DNA of 64,000 bases from assembly GCF_004342685.1 (NCBI RefSeq), contig NZ_SMBZ01000001.1:124001-188000 (forward strand), read 5' to 3'. The notes beneath the pieces were generated by a model. It saw only the letters and a program-made list of their open reading frames with translations. It was not told the origin of the DNA and made no database searches. The translations under genes and the position numbers were made by a program. Of this stretch, positions 42,069 to 51,551 are shown piece by piece; within the stretch, counting starts at the first letter, position 1; each line of letters starts with the position of its first letter. Source of the stretch: Sphingobacterium alimentarium (GTDB taxonomy: Bacteria; Bacteroidota; Bacteroidia; Sphingobacteriales; Sphingobacteriaceae).

Positions 42069-44663
42069 CTATCTCCAATTGTAGCGCATAGTCACCCCAT
42101 ACGTGCGCTGATCACCCACTACGCCAGCATATTGTCCAAAGTTTCCGGGTGCGGCCAGCAATTGTTCATAATAATCTTTGTCAGCAATGTTTCTACCCCA
42201 CACGATAACGGATAGTCCATTGCTTCCGCGGAATCCAATACGGCTATTCAGTAAGGTATATGCATCAATATTCAAATAGGCAGATGGTGAAGGACTAGAG
42301 GAAAATCTGGAACGATAAAAAGCGTCTACCCCCAAGAAATAGGTGCCCGAAAGACTCAGGAAATTACCTTTTGTTGTCAATTCGGGCGCAAGGGTCCAAG
42401 AATATTTGGAAATACCCGGCAGCTGTCCACCCGACACATCCTTAAATGCCTGTGCACCCCCTACTTCTTCCAAGGGAACTGGCGCATTCGTAAAGGTATC
42501 ATAGCGCCCATCGGTATAAGCGAATGCTGCATTGATACGCAGGAAACTAGTCGCACGAAGACTTCCATCTAATTCTAGGCCTCTTACACTAACTTTTTCT
42601 GCATTTGCCAAGTAACCCCTGTTCACCCCTGGATCTGGAGTTTGTACTTGGGTTTGATAATCTTTAATATGTGTTTGGAAGAGTGTTACGTTGAAAAATG
42701 CATTTTGTATAGGATTCGTTTTCACACCGAGTTCGTAGTGATTTACAGATTCGGGTTTGACTTCCGCTAATGCAGTAGCTACCTCACCCTCGATTACTGG
42801 CAATCCTCCAACATTAATGCCGATGGGTTTATAGCTTTTTGAATACGTAGCAAACGCACTATAATTTGGTGTAAATCTATACTGTAAGGATAATTGACCC
42901 GATAAGTTTCCGGCATCGGCATCCACATCAAATTGTTGATTCGAATAAATACCTTTTACGGAGGCCAATTGTGCATCGGTATATGTTATTTGATTATCGA
43001 TGTAGTTGACGCGATCATAATGCGCGACTTTCTTATCGTAATTGTATCGAATACCGGGTAATAGGTGAAGCTGGTCTGTGATGGCCCAATCTAACTGACC
43101 GAATACTGCCAAGCTGGTGCTTTTGATTCCATACTTTGTGCGGATGCCCACTCTGTCAATTAAACCGGGGGCCCACTGTGTTGCTGTAGCCGCATTCTGC
43201 TGAAAACGCCACAATGCATCTCCTGCTTCTTCTGTATGCACAGGATCGGTTCGGAGATCTTGCCACAGGCCAAAAACACCCACGGTGGCGCTGATTTTCT
43301 CATTGATATCGCCCGAATACCTGAATTCTTGCGAATATTGATCATGTGTAGAATTACCAGATGAAATCGTATAAACCGGAATTCCTAGATAATCCCTATC
43401 ATTCAAAGGGATCCAATCCCAATAGCGCCAAGCCGTAGTCGAGGTCAATGTACCGTTCCCTAGTTTGTAATCTACGTTAAACGAAATTCCTCCCAATTCA
43501 TTATCTGCTTTAGAACGCGTATCCAAATCCACTTTACGCTCGAACGCACTCTTATACGGAATTTCATAGCCTAAGTCTTTAATTATACTTTTGAACTGTC
43601 TGTATTCCGCACGCTGATTTTGAACAACACCGGCGACCGCCCATCCATATCCGTCAGGCCTTTGTTTCGTCACATCCCCTGCCAAAGTAATCTTCAGGTT
43701 GTCATTCGGTGTGAACAGCAGTTGTCCGCGTACGCCTAAATTATTTATATCATTTATCGAGCGTTCTGAATTCACATTATATAATAACCCATCGCGTTGT
43801 GTTCCGGAGAATGAAATTCGCGCCGCCAATTTATCTTTTATAATTGGTCCGGTAATAGAAGCTTTGCCTTGTACATATCCGTAGTTACCATAACTTACCT
43901 CAAAATTTGCTCCGGGTATAAAAGAAGGAAGTCGGGAGGTAATATTGAAAGCTCCTGCCGTCGTATTTTTACCGAATAACGTTCCCTGCGGACCACGTAA
44001 CACTTCAATTTGCTCGATATCAATAAAGTCTAAAGCCGTAGCAGCCGGACGCGCTAGGTAAACGCCATCCAAATAAAAACCCACACCTGGATCAATACCA
44101 TCATTCGTCAACCCATACGTAGATCCCAGACCACGAATATTCAATGTAGTATTGCGCGCATTCGAAGCATATAACTGTACGGAGGGTACCACTTCTTTGA
44201 TACGATTTACGTTAAAAGCTCCTGCATCTTCTATTACATTTGCTTTAACTATCGATATGGGAATAGGCACTTCCTGGATTTTCTCTGTTCGACGGCGAGA
44301 AGTGACAAAGACTTGATCCAACGCATTGACGCTTGGGCGCAATGCTATAACTGTCGGAGAATTCTCCACCACAAGTTTTTGCGTTTCATAGCCCAGGTAA
44401 GATACAATCAAGGTAAATGGCAACTTTTGACCAGTTATGAATTGAAACTTACCATCCCTATCCGTTTTGACCTGATGTGTGACAGCGTCAAGCTGCACAG
44501 TGACGCCCGAAATAGGTTCTTGAGTTTCCGCATCAATCACGGTACCGACTAGTGATGCATTTATAATAGGTTTAGGATTTTTTTGTTGTGCTAGAGCGAT
44601 TGTGTGGGTGCTCAGAAAGAGAGATAATCCAAATGATATGCTGTAAATAGCTTTAAAATTCAT
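42069..44663 (-). CDS. TonB-dependent outer-membrane receptor with carboxypeptidase-like N-terminus
   Basis: An 864-residue receptor from the ATG at 44663, where a signal peptide begins (IYSISFGLSLFLSTHTIALA). A carboxypeptidase-like regulatory domain (about residues 35-120, GTVIDAETQEPISGVTVQLD) is followed by the plug (EVPIPISIVKANVIE, LNIRGLGSTYGLTNDGIDPG) and a 22-strand barrel ending in GVTMRYNWR. Without a SusD partner it is of siderophore/vitamin-type architecture. The adjacent TSUP gene suggests an organosulfur ligand. A long leader with a small ORF and hairpin precedes it. Confidence 0.92.
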   Translation of the reverse strand: MNFKAIYSISFGLSLFLSTHTIALAQQKNPKPIINASLVGTVIDAETQEPISGVTVQLDAVTHQVKTDRDGKFQFITGQKLPFTLIVSYLGYETQKLVVENSPTVIALRPSVNALDQVFVTSRRRTEKIQEVPIPISIVKANVIEDAGAFNVNRIKEVVPSVQLYASNARNTTLNIRGLGSTYGLTNDGIDPGVGFYLDGVYLARPAATALDFIDIEQIEVLRGPQGTLFGKNTTAGAFNITSRLPSFIPGANFEVSYGNYGYVQGKASITGPIIKDKLAARISFSGTQRDGLLYNVNSERSINDINNLGVRGQLLFTPNDNLKITLAGDVTKQRPDGYGWAVAGVVQNQRAEYRQFKSIIKDLGYEIPYKSAFERKVDLDTRSKADNELGGISFNVDYKLGNGTLTSTTAWRYWDWIPLNDRDYLGIPVYTISSGNSTHDQYSQEFRYSGDINEKISATVGVFGLWQDLRTDPVHTEEAGDALWRFQQNAATATQWAPGLIDRVGIRTKYGIKSTSLAVFGQLDWAITDQLHLLPGIRYNYDKKVAHYDRVNYIDNQITYTDAQLASVKGIYSNQQFDVDADAGNLSGQLSLQYRFTPNYSAFATYSKSYKPIGINVGGLPVIEGEVATALAEVKPESVNHYELGVKTNPIQNAFFNVTLFQTHIKDYQTQVQTPDPGVNRGYLANAEKVSVRGLELDGSLRATSFLRINAAFAYTDGRYDTFTNAPVPLEEVGGAQAFKDVSGGQLPGISKYSWTLAPELTTKGNFLSLSGTYFLGVDAFYRSRFSSSPSPSAYLNIDAYTLLNSRIGFRGSNGLSVIVWGRNIADKDYYEQLLAAPGNFGQYAGVVGDQRTYGVTMRYNWR

Positions 44664-44741
44664 AAATTTAAATCGTTTAATAGGAAAAATCAACAAGTGC
44701 CAACGCCAATTGAGAACTTGTTTTTTATTAGACAAAATCAA

Positions 44742-44762
44742 GGGGAAGCCTCACACTTCCCC
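44742..44762 (-). terminator. hairpin in the leader of the TonB receptor gene (attenuator candidate)
   Basis: On the minus strand GGGGAAG, a 7-base loop, CTTCCCC, then TTGATTTTGTCT. The T run is broken, so termination would be partial or conditional. It starts 21 bases after the stop of the leader ORF, the usual order for attenuators. Confidence 0.5.
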
Positions 44763-44783
44763 TATCTATTTATAAGGATTAGA

Positions 44784-44882
44784 CTATCTACACATTCGCA
44801 TTTTTCTATTCGAAAGTTCTGGAAGAAATTTTAGTAAGCTACTGTACTGAACATTACTTGGTGATTTGCTGCGTCTTTTCAT
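44784..44882 (-). CDS. 32-codon leader ORF ending MRMCR
   Basis: ATG at 44882, TAG at 44784, giving a basic peptide that begins MKRRSKSPSN and ends NRKMRMCR. It lies in the roughly 270-base leader between the promoter at 44940 and the TonB receptor start. A short peptide with Met and Cys codons just before its stop, followed by a hairpin, upstream of likely sulfur-uptake genes, fits ribosome-mediated attenuation sensing sulfur amino acids. That reading is inference; the frame itself is directly visible. Confidence 0.45.
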   Translation of the reverse strand: MKRRSKSPSNVQYSSLLKFLPELSNRKMRMCR

Positions 44883-44907
44883 AAGAAAATTTTAAAAATT
44901 AAGGAAG

Positions 44908-44920
44908 GGTCTTTAAGACC
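44908..44920 (-). promoter_or_regulatory. 13-bp palindrome at the start of the TonB receptor leader
   Basis: GGTCTT-T-AAGACC, a perfect palindrome just downstream of the predicted transcription start and 26 bases ahead of the leader ORF. It could be an operator or a 5' stabilising hairpin. Confidence 0.35.
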
Positions 44921-44939
44921 TTTCGTGATTTAACACCTG

Positions 44940-44947
44940 CAAATATA
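44940..44947 (-). promoter_or_regulatory. -7 promoter element for leader ORF and TonB receptor
   Basis: The minus strand reads TATATTTG, an exact TAnnTTTG match, 57 bases upstream of the leader ATG. The region behind it (44950-45050) is very A/T rich and shows no gene. Confidence 0.5.
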
Positions 44948-45051
44948 TAAACAAAAAATAAAAAGTCTACTAATTTTATAGATTTTATATACTATTTAAT
45001 TAAAAGTCTAGATTTTAGATAATGAACTTAACATCAGCATATTGATTAAAA

Positions 45052-45079
45052 ATAAAAAAACCCGCTAAATTAGCGGGTT
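45052..45079 (-). terminator. terminator of the beta-oxidation operon
   Basis: AACCCGCTAA (45059-45068) and TTAGCGGGTT (45070-45079) form a 10-bp stem, followed on the minus strand by a run of seven T residues. Confidence 0.9.
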
Positions 45080-45110
45080 CACGATAAATCAACCTTAAGT
45101 AAGCTACTAA

Positions 45111-46895
45111 TTAAAAGCAGTACTTATTTTCTTCTATAAGCTTGCGAGCAATTCGCTGACGCGCTTCTTTTACATTGAATGGATTAGCTTTGGTAAATCT
45201 TCGGATACCCACGAGCATCATATTCAATTCGTCACCTTCACCAAAAGAATATAAAGCTTCTTTCGCTGCAATATTTACTTTATCAATTGTAGAATATAAA
45301 TATACGCGTGCCATATCGGTAGCTAAGGCAGCTGCCTCCTCACCTTTCGTATGATACAATTTTTCTGCACGCAACAGTACTGACTCAGCCACATACACAT
45401 AGCCAATGATATCCGCGATATTCATCAATATTTCTTGTTCTTTCGCCAAAGACATCATCAGTTTTTGTACCGCAGCACCCGCTACTAGTAGCCCCGCCTT
45501 TTTGAGGTTAGCTAAAATTTTCTTTTCAGCAGCAAATGCTGCATCATCCTCTTCACCAAAATCAGGAATAGACATCAATTCACCGGCAACAGCTTGAGCC
45601 GGCCCCATAAGGTCTAACTCCCCTTTCATAGCGCGCTTCAACAGCATATCTACCACCAACAAACGATTAACCTCATTGGTACCTTCAAAAATTCGGTTAA
45701 TCCGTGAATCACGGTAAGCTCTTTCCATTGGTGCCTCAGCCGAGTATCCCATACCACCGTATATCTGTACCCCTTCATCCACAACATAATCTAACATCTC
45801 CGAGCACCACACTTTGATAATGGCACACTCAATCGCATACTGTTCTACCGATTTCAATTTGGCTTTTGCCTCATCCATGCCCTCTGCTATCAAAGTATCA
45901 TATGTATCATCTATATTTTGACCAGCACGATAAGCAGCAGATTCAGTAGCAAACAATCGGATCGCCATTTCGGCTAACTTGTAGCGCACAGCACCAAATT
46001 TGGAAATAGGAAGATTGAACTGAACACGCTCATTGGCATAATTCACTGCTCTAGAAATCACCGCACGTGCAGAACCAATCGTCGCAGCGCCCAACTTGAT
46101 ACGTCCAATATTTAATATATTAACCGCGATCTTGAAACCATTCTCCCGATCGGACAACATATTTTCTACCGGCACAGCACAGTCATTAAAGAATATCTGT
46201 CTTGTCGAAGATCCTTTAATCCCCAGCTTATGCTCCTCCGGATTCATGGTAATACCACCAAAATCTTTTTCTACGATAAAAGCTGTTAGATTCTTGTCGT
46301 CATCAATTTTGGCAAATACAATAAAAATATCTGCAAAGCCTCCATTGGTAATCCACATCTTCTGACCATTGATCAAATAATGTGTACCTTCTGCATTCAA
46401 TTTTGCGGATGTACGACCTGAATTCGCATCCGAACCAGAGTTAGGCTCTGTCAAACAATATGCAGCTTTCCACTCTCCTGTAGCCAATTTGGGAATATAT
46501 TTGGCTTTTTGTTCGGCATTTCCATAATACAGAATAGGCAATGTACCAATTCCTGTATGAGCAGATAACGCTACCGCAAAAGAAAACCCGCCGCCCACTG
46601 CATCTGCTACCAGCATGGAAGTGTTGAAACTTTTACCAAAACCGCCATACTCTTCTGGAATAGAAACTCCCAGCATACCCAACTCTCCCGATTTATCCAA
46701 AAGGCTTTCCATAAGACCTTCCTCTTGGGCATCGATAGCATCCAATTTATTCAAAACTTCTGTGTCCAAAAAATCCAAACAAGTCTGACGAATCATCTGT
46801 GCTTCTTCGTCAAATTCTTCCGGAATAAAAATATCGTTATAAGATGTTTCTTTAATTACAAACTCACCACCTTTTATTGTTTTGTTGTCGCTCAT
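45111..46895 (-). CDS. acyl-CoA dehydrogenase (long form, 594 residues)
   Basis: First oxidation step of fatty-acid beta-oxidation. Residues 30 to about 440 form the FAD-dependent acyl-CoA dehydrogenase core: AYCLTEPNSGSDANS and WITNGGFADIFIVFAK contact FAD and substrate, and QIYGGMGYSAEAPMERAYRDSR contains the C-terminal domain signature with IFEGTNEVNR. The catalytic base is expected near IFEGTNE in this class (Glu). The further 150 residues form a helical extension as in the very-long-chain enzymes of many Bacteroidota. Third structural gene of the beta-oxidation block. Confidence 0.93.
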   Translation of the reverse strand: MSDNKTIKGGEFVIKETSYNDIFIPEEFDEEAQMIRQTCLDFLDTEVLNKLDAIDAQEEGLMESLLDKSGELGMLGVSIPEEYGGFGKSFNTSMLVADAVGGGFSFAVALSAHTGIGTLPILYYGNAEQKAKYIPKLATGEWKAAYCLTEPNSGSDANSGRTSAKLNAEGTHYLINGQKMWITNGGFADIFIVFAKIDDDKNLTAFIVEKDFGGITMNPEEHKLGIKGSSTRQIFFNDCAVPVENMLSDRENGFKIAVNILNIGRIKLGAATIGSARAVISRAVNYANERVQFNLPISKFGAVRYKLAEMAIRLFATESAAYRAGQNIDDTYDTLIAEGMDEAKAKLKSVEQYAIECAIIKVWCSEMLDYVVDEGVQIYGGMGYSAEAPMERAYRDSRINRIFEGTNEVNRLLVVDMLLKRAMKGELDLMGPAQAVAGELMSIPDFGEEDDAAFAAEKKILANLKKAGLLVAGAAVQKLMMSLAKEQEILMNIADIIGYVYVAESVLLRAEKLYHTKGEEAAALATDMARVYLYSTIDKVNIAAKEALYSFGEGDELNMMLVGIRRFTKANPFNVKEARQRIARKLIEENKYCF

Positions 46896-46961
46896 AAGTT
46901 TATTATAGGTTTAAATGCAAGCTATAGCACCACGTCTATAGCTCGTTGATTATTAAATTTT

Positions 46962-48137
46962 TTAATCCAATAGTTCGAATATTCCTGCTGCACCTTGACC
47001 TGTACCCACACACATAGTCACCATACCATATTTTTTGTTTCTGCGCTTTAATTCACTGAGTAATTGCACAGTTAATTTTGCACCCGTACAACCTAGTGGA
47101 TGCCCCAACGCAATAGCTCCGCCATTTACGTTAATCTTTTCTTCATCCAATCCTAATTCGCGGATAACAGCTAAGGATTGAGAAGCAAATGCTTCATTCA
47201 ACTCATACAAGTCAATATCTTCCTTCTTTAGACCAGCCATTTCCAGCGCCTTAGGAATAGCTGCAATAGGACCAATACCCATAATGCGGGGTGGCACACC
47301 AGCCACAGCATATGAGATCAGCTTAGCAATAGGTTTTAGTCCCAGTTCTTTCACTTTGCGCTCCGACATAACCAATACAAATGCCGCTCCATCCGAAGTT
47401 TGGGATGAATTACCTGCCGTCACACAACCGTCTGCCGCAAACACAGGTCTCAACTTAGCTAAAGCCTCGATTGAGGAATCAGCACGCGGTCCTTCATCCG
47501 TGTCGACGACATACTCACGCGTAGCCATCTTGCCGTCTTTGATGAAATTTTCTTTAATCTTAATCGGCACTATTTCATCCTTAAAAACACCATTTTTGAT
47601 AGCTTGAACGGCTTTTTGATGCGATTTCAAAGCAAAAGCGTCTTGATCTTCACGTGAAACATTAAACTCCTGTGCTACCGCCTCAGCTGTCAGACCCATT
47701 CCCCAATATCTGTCCGGATGTTCCTTAGCTACCTGTGGATTAGGAACAATTTTCCATCCTCCAAAAGGCATACCCGACATGACCTCTGCACCACCGGCAA
47801 TAATAATATCCGCCATTCCTGTTTTGATTTTGGCCGTAGCGGTCGCGATGGTATCTAATCCCGACGCACAGTACCGATTTACAGTTACCCCGGGCACCTT
47901 ATCGGTATCCAGTCCCATTAGGGAGATAAACCGCGCCATATTCATCCCTTGCTCTGCTTCGGGCATGGCATTGCCGACGATGACATCGTCAATTTCTTCT
48001 TTATTTAAATTAGGCACTGAAGCCACTAAATGCTTTATAACTTCAGCGGCTAAATCGTCCGCACGCATGAAACGAAAACCACCTCTAGGTGCTTTTCCTA
48101 CTGCGGTCCGATATCCTGCTATTATATATGCTTCCAT
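46962..48137 (-). CDS. fadA: acetyl-CoA acyltransferase (thiolase)
   Basis: Last step of the beta-oxidation cycle, 391 residues. The acyl-accepting Cys is in [12 protein letters not shown], the His in NEAFASQS and [16 protein letters not shown], and the second Cys in [15 protein letters not shown], all as in degradative thiolases. It lies between the acyl-CoA dehydrogenase (66 bases downstream) and the multifunctional enzyme gene (237 bases upstream), all on one strand. Confidence 0.95.
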   Translation of the reverse strand: MEAYIIAGYRTAVGKAPRGGFRFMRADDLAAEVIKHLVASVPNLNKEEIDDVIVGNAMPEAEQGMNMARFISLMGLDTDKVPGVTVNRYCASGLDTIATATAKIKTGMADIIIAGGAEVMSGMPFGGWKIVPNPQVAKEHPDRYWGMGLTAEAVAQEFNVSREDQDAFALKSHQKAVQAIKNGVFKDEIVPIKIKENFIKDGKMATREYVVDTDEGPRADSSIEALAKLRPVFAADGCVTAGNSSQTSDGAAFVLVMSERKVKELGLKPIAKLISYAVAGVPPRIMGIGPIAAIPKALEMAGLKKEDIDLYELNEAFASQSLAVIRELGLDEEKINVNGGAIALGHPLGCTGAKLTVQLLSELKRRNKKYGMVTMCVGTGQGAAGIFELLD

Positions 48138-48300
48138 TTTTTTACTTTTTCTAGTGTGTAATAAGTAGTACTCCTATGGATTGCTTGATGAATTATAAAA
48201 TCACTCTCCATTCCGTTACTACACCATTACTTCGTTTATCTAAATATTGATTCTTCAATGAATTGGAACGGGAAGAAGTTATTCAAACTTAACGATCATA

Positions 48301-48346
48301 TGCTACGCCTTTGTTATTACCAAACCTATCGACTTAGGCGTAAGCA
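48301..48346. repeat. inverted repeat in the gap between the fadB-like and thiolase genes
   Basis: TACGCCT (48304-48310) pairs with AGGCGTA (48336-48342). The arms extend with GC and GC beyond one mismatched base, around a 25-base loop. There is no T run, so it is more likely an mRNA processing or stabilising structure than a terminator. The rest of the 237-base gap (48138-48374) shows nothing I recognise. Confidence 0.4.
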
Positions 48347-48374
48347 TACGAATACCTTCTAGTCCATCCTACTA

Positions 48375-50801
48375 TTAATTCCTCAACGGTTTACCTTTGG
48401 TCAACATATGCTGGATACGCTCGAGTGTCTTGCGCTCAGCACACAATTCTAAGAATGCTTTACGTTCCAAATCCAGCAAATACTGTTCAGAAACTTCGGT
48501 CGGTGCGGATAGATCGCCGCCACACATTACCCAGCCTAGTTTTTCCGAAATTTTCTTGTCATGATCGGAGATATATTTTCCGGCACGCATAGAATCGGCA
48601 CCTACATATACGATACCCAAACCTTGGTTACCCAGCACTTTAATATCTGTACGTGGAATAGGTTGTACATAACCTGCATCAGCTAGTTCAATAGCTTTCG
48701 CTTTTGCATCCGCCAACAATCTCCAACGATTCATGGTAATGGCATATTTTCCTTCACGCAGGTAGCCCAATTCGAATGCTTCAACAGCGGAGGTAGACAC
48801 TTTTGCCTGACCAATAGTCAAGAACCTGTCCTTCAACGTGCTTTGTACGATTTGCTCAGGTTTGTATTCATCCGAAGCGCGTAAAGCAAATTCTTTAGAA
48901 CCTCCACCGCCAGGAATAACGCCTACACCAAATTCTACCAGCCCCATGTACGTCTCGGCGTGCAATTGAACGAAATCTGCATGCATAGAGAATTCACATC
49001 CACCGCCTAGCGTAAGCTGGAATGGTGCCGCTACTACAGGAATAGATGAATAGCGAAGACGCATCGCTGTATTTTGGAACATACGTACTGCCATATTCAA
49101 CTCGTCATAATCCTGTTCTACAGCCATCATGAAGATCATGCCTATATTGGCTCCTGCTGAGAAATTTTTGCCATCATTGGAAATCACCAGACCTCGATAA
49201 TCTTTTTCAGCGATATCAATGGCTTTATTTATACCTTGAATCACATCTCCACCGATCGTATTCATCTTGGTATGGAACTCACAGTTGATAATGCCGTCCC
49301 CTAAATCAATGATAGACACACCGGAATTTTTCCAAATAGTCTTCGAATCACGGATATGGTCTAATACGATTAATTCTTCCGTGCCTGGAATAGGCTTGTA
49401 AGATTTGGAAGCGATATCATAATAGTGACGTACGCCATTTTCTACTTTATAGAAAGATTCTGCTCCGGATTCTAGCATCTCCAATACCCACTGTGCCACT
49501 TCGCCAGTTTGCCCAGGCAGTCTTTTTTCTTCTGATTGAATTTTTGAAATCGTCTCCCGCACACCTAAGGCATCCCATACTTCAAATGGACCTATCTCCC
49601 ATCCAAAACCTGCACGCATGGCATCATCTATACGGAAAAAATCATCCGTAATCTCGGGTACACGCTTAGACACATACTCAAAGAGCGGATAATGCATAGC
49701 ACGGAATAGCACTGCAGCCTTATCTGTACCCTGCTCATATACTTTCATGCGCTTACGAATATCCTCGACAAGCTTGGTCGCCTCTAAGGTCGATGACTTC
49801 ACCTTTTGCTGTGAACCATATTCTAAGGTTTTCAAATTCAAAGACAATATTTCCGAGCTACCATCCGCCGCTTTCACCTTTTCATAAAAGCCCTTCTTAG
49901 TCTTCTCTCCTAACCATTTGTTGTCCACCATTTTGGTGATATAGGCAGGTAATTTGAAAACACCTTCCGCCTCGTCATTTGGTGCATTTTGGTCCAAACC
50001 ATTTGCCACATTGACCAAAGTATCTAAACCAACTACATCTGCCGTACGGAACGTAGCAGATTTAGGGTGGCCCATAGCCGGACCTGTATATTTATCCACT
50101 TCTTCTACCGTCAAATCAAGCTCTTCGACAAGGTGAGTCAGCGCCAACATCGAGTATACCCCGATACGGTTGCCAATGAATGCTGGCGTATCTTTACATA
50201 ATACGACAGTCTTCCCTAGCATCTTGTCGCCAAAATGATTGAGAAAATCTATTACTTCCTGCTTGGTATCTGCTGTTGGGATGATCTCCAACAATTGCAA
50301 ATAACGTGGCGGATTGAAAAAGTGAGTACCACAAAAATGTGCCTTAAAGTCATCAGATCTGCCCTCATTCATCATGTGAATAGGAATTCCCGAAGTATTT
50401 GAAGTGATTAATGTTCCCGGTTTACGGTATTTTTCGACTTGATCGAAAACAGATTTTTTAATATCCAAACGCTCTACCACCACTTCTATTACCCAATCCA
50501 CTTGGCTTATTTTGGACATATCGTCATCAAAATTTCCGGTCTTAATGCGCGACGCATACGACTTACTAAACAGAGGTGCTGGATTTGACTTAATAGCCGT
50601 ATCCAACGAGCTATTAACGATCCTATTACGTACTGCACTATTTTCTAACGTTAGCCCTTTTGCCTCTTCGGCAGGAAGGAGTTCTCTCGGCACAATATCC
50701 AACAACAACACTTCCATACCAATATTAGCAAAGTGGCATGCGATACGTGAGCCCATAACCCCCGAACCTAACACAGCTACTTTTTTAATACTTCTCTTCA
50801 T
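48375..50801 (-). CDS. fadB: 3-hydroxyacyl-CoA dehydrogenase / enoyl-CoA hydratase fusion
   Basis: Hydration and second oxidation of beta-oxidation in one 808-residue protein. The dehydrogenase comes first (GSGVMGSRIACHFANIGM near residue 12, then NRIGVYSMLAL and the C-terminal helical domains to about 400), and the crotonase/hydratase half second (about 480-700, LVISNDGKNFSAGANIG and LTLGGGCEFSMHAD). This is the reverse of the domain order in E. coli FadB and fits the Bacteroidota/Bacillus FadN-like type. It is the first enzyme gene after the MarR regulator, 12 bases away. Confidence 0.93.
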   Translation of the reverse strand: MKRSIKKVAVLGSGVMGSRIACHFANIGMEVLLLDIVPRELLPAEEAKGLTLENSAVRNRIVNSSLDTAIKSNPAPLFSKSYASRIKTGNFDDDMSKISQVDWVIEVVVERLDIKKSVFDQVEKYRKPGTLITSNTSGIPIHMMNEGRSDDFKAHFCGTHFFNPPRYLQLLEIIPTADTKQEVIDFLNHFGDKMLGKTVVLCKDTPAFIGNRIGVYSMLALTHLVEELDLTVEEVDKYTGPAMGHPKSATFRTADVVGLDTLVNVANGLDQNAPNDEAEGVFKLPAYITKMVDNKWLGEKTKKGFYEKVKAADGSSEILSLNLKTLEYGSQQKVKSSTLEATKLVEDIRKRMKVYEQGTDKAAVLFRAMHYPLFEYVSKRVPEITDDFFRIDDAMRAGFGWEIGPFEVWDALGVRETISKIQSEEKRLPGQTGEVAQWVLEMLESGAESFYKVENGVRHYYDIASKSYKPIPGTEELIVLDHIRDSKTIWKNSGVSIIDLGDGIINCEFHTKMNTIGGDVIQGINKAIDIAEKDYRGLVISNDGKNFSAGANIGMIFMMAVEQDYDELNMAVRMFQNTAMRLRYSSIPVVAAPFQLTLGGGCEFSMHADFVQLHAETYMGLVEFGVGVIPGGGGSKEFALRASDEYKPEQIVQSTLKDRFLTIGQAKVSTSAVEAFELGYLREGKYAITMNRWRLLADAKAKAIELADAGYVQPIPRTDIKVLGNQGLGIVYVGADSMRAGKYISDHDKKISEKLGWVMCGGDLSAPTEVSEQYLLDLERKAFLELCAERKTLERIQHMLTKGKPLRN

Positions 50802-50813
50802 AAGTTTATATAG

Positions 50814-51266
50814 TTATCTTTTTTCTTCAATATCCACTTGAGGCTCATATGCATTAGCCAGATTATTAATCTTCAGCAACATATCACCCAATAGCTTGCG
50901 TTCTTTTTCCGAAAACTGGGTTTCCAGAAATTCGTTAAAACCTTTGACCACATCTTTGGCGATCTTGCGTTTCTCCATCCCAAGCGGGGTCAAGAACACC
51001 TTCACCGAACGCTTATCCACCGCACTGCTCTCCCGATAGATAAATCCTAAGCTTTCGAGATTAGTCAACACTCTGGATAGCGATGTAGTTTTGACGCCAG
51101 TAGAATTTGCGATTTGAGAAACAGGCGTACCTTCACGGTGTATATTTATCAGTATATATCCAGCAGCCTGGGTAAAGCCATATTGTGTAGCAATATTATT
51201 ATATTTATTCGCTACAGATTGCCATGCGGCTTTTAAGAAGTAGTCAATCGTTTTGTTCTGGCTCAT
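50814..51266 (-). CDS. MarR-family regulator of the beta-oxidation operon
   Basis: A 150-residue MarR-type repressor from the ATG at 51266 (a TTG two codons upstream is less likely). The winged helix-turn-helix is TPVSQIANSTGVKTTSLSRVL with the wing DKRSVKVFLTPLG, between N- and C-terminal dimerisation helices. It heads the operon and should control it, probably responding to an acyl-CoA or fatty acid. A 14-bp palindrome over its predicted transcription start (51300-51313) is the likely operator. Confidence 0.87.
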   Translation of the reverse strand: MSQNKTIDYFLKAAWQSVANKYNNIATQYGFTQAAGYILINIHREGTPVSQIANSTGVKTTSLSRVLTNLESLGFIYRESSAVDKRSVKVFLTPLGMEKRKIAKDVVKGFNEFLETQFSEKERKLLGDMLLKINNLANAYEPQVDIEEKR

Positions 51267-51299
51267 AGTCAATTTGACAAGTGGTTATACTTAAGTTTA

Positions 51300-51321
51300 T
51301 TATGCAAGCATAACAAATCTA
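51300..51321 (-). promoter_or_regulatory. promoter and MarR operator of the beta-oxidation operon
   Basis: The minus strand has TAGATTTG (51321 to 51314), a TAnnTTTG -7 element. Directly downstream, over the expected start point, is TTATGC-AA-GCATAA (51300-51313). The 279-base gap 51273-51551 also serves the divergent oxygenase gene; I see no other structure in it. Confidence 0.55.
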
Positions 51322-51551
51322 TAGAATTCAATTTAATATTTCAAGTAAATAGTTGTTTTTTTGATAAATATTTGACTGAAATTCGTTTGCGGGATATTTT
51401 TGAGCCGATCAAACCTTACAAGCTCGTCGATGTGGAAAACTTTTTGCCCTTGAATATCTGCAGTTTACCAAAAATAAATCCATTGTTATAAACAGTAAGA
51501 ATAGCTAATATTAGAAGAATCTTTTACATTTGTGAAAACAAAAACAAAACT

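Noticed and set aside
44664-44960. Known riboswitch (SAM, TPP or cobalamin) in the TonB receptor leader
   Set aside because: The conserved cores of those riboswitches are not present; a short ORF followed by a hairpin explains the leader better.
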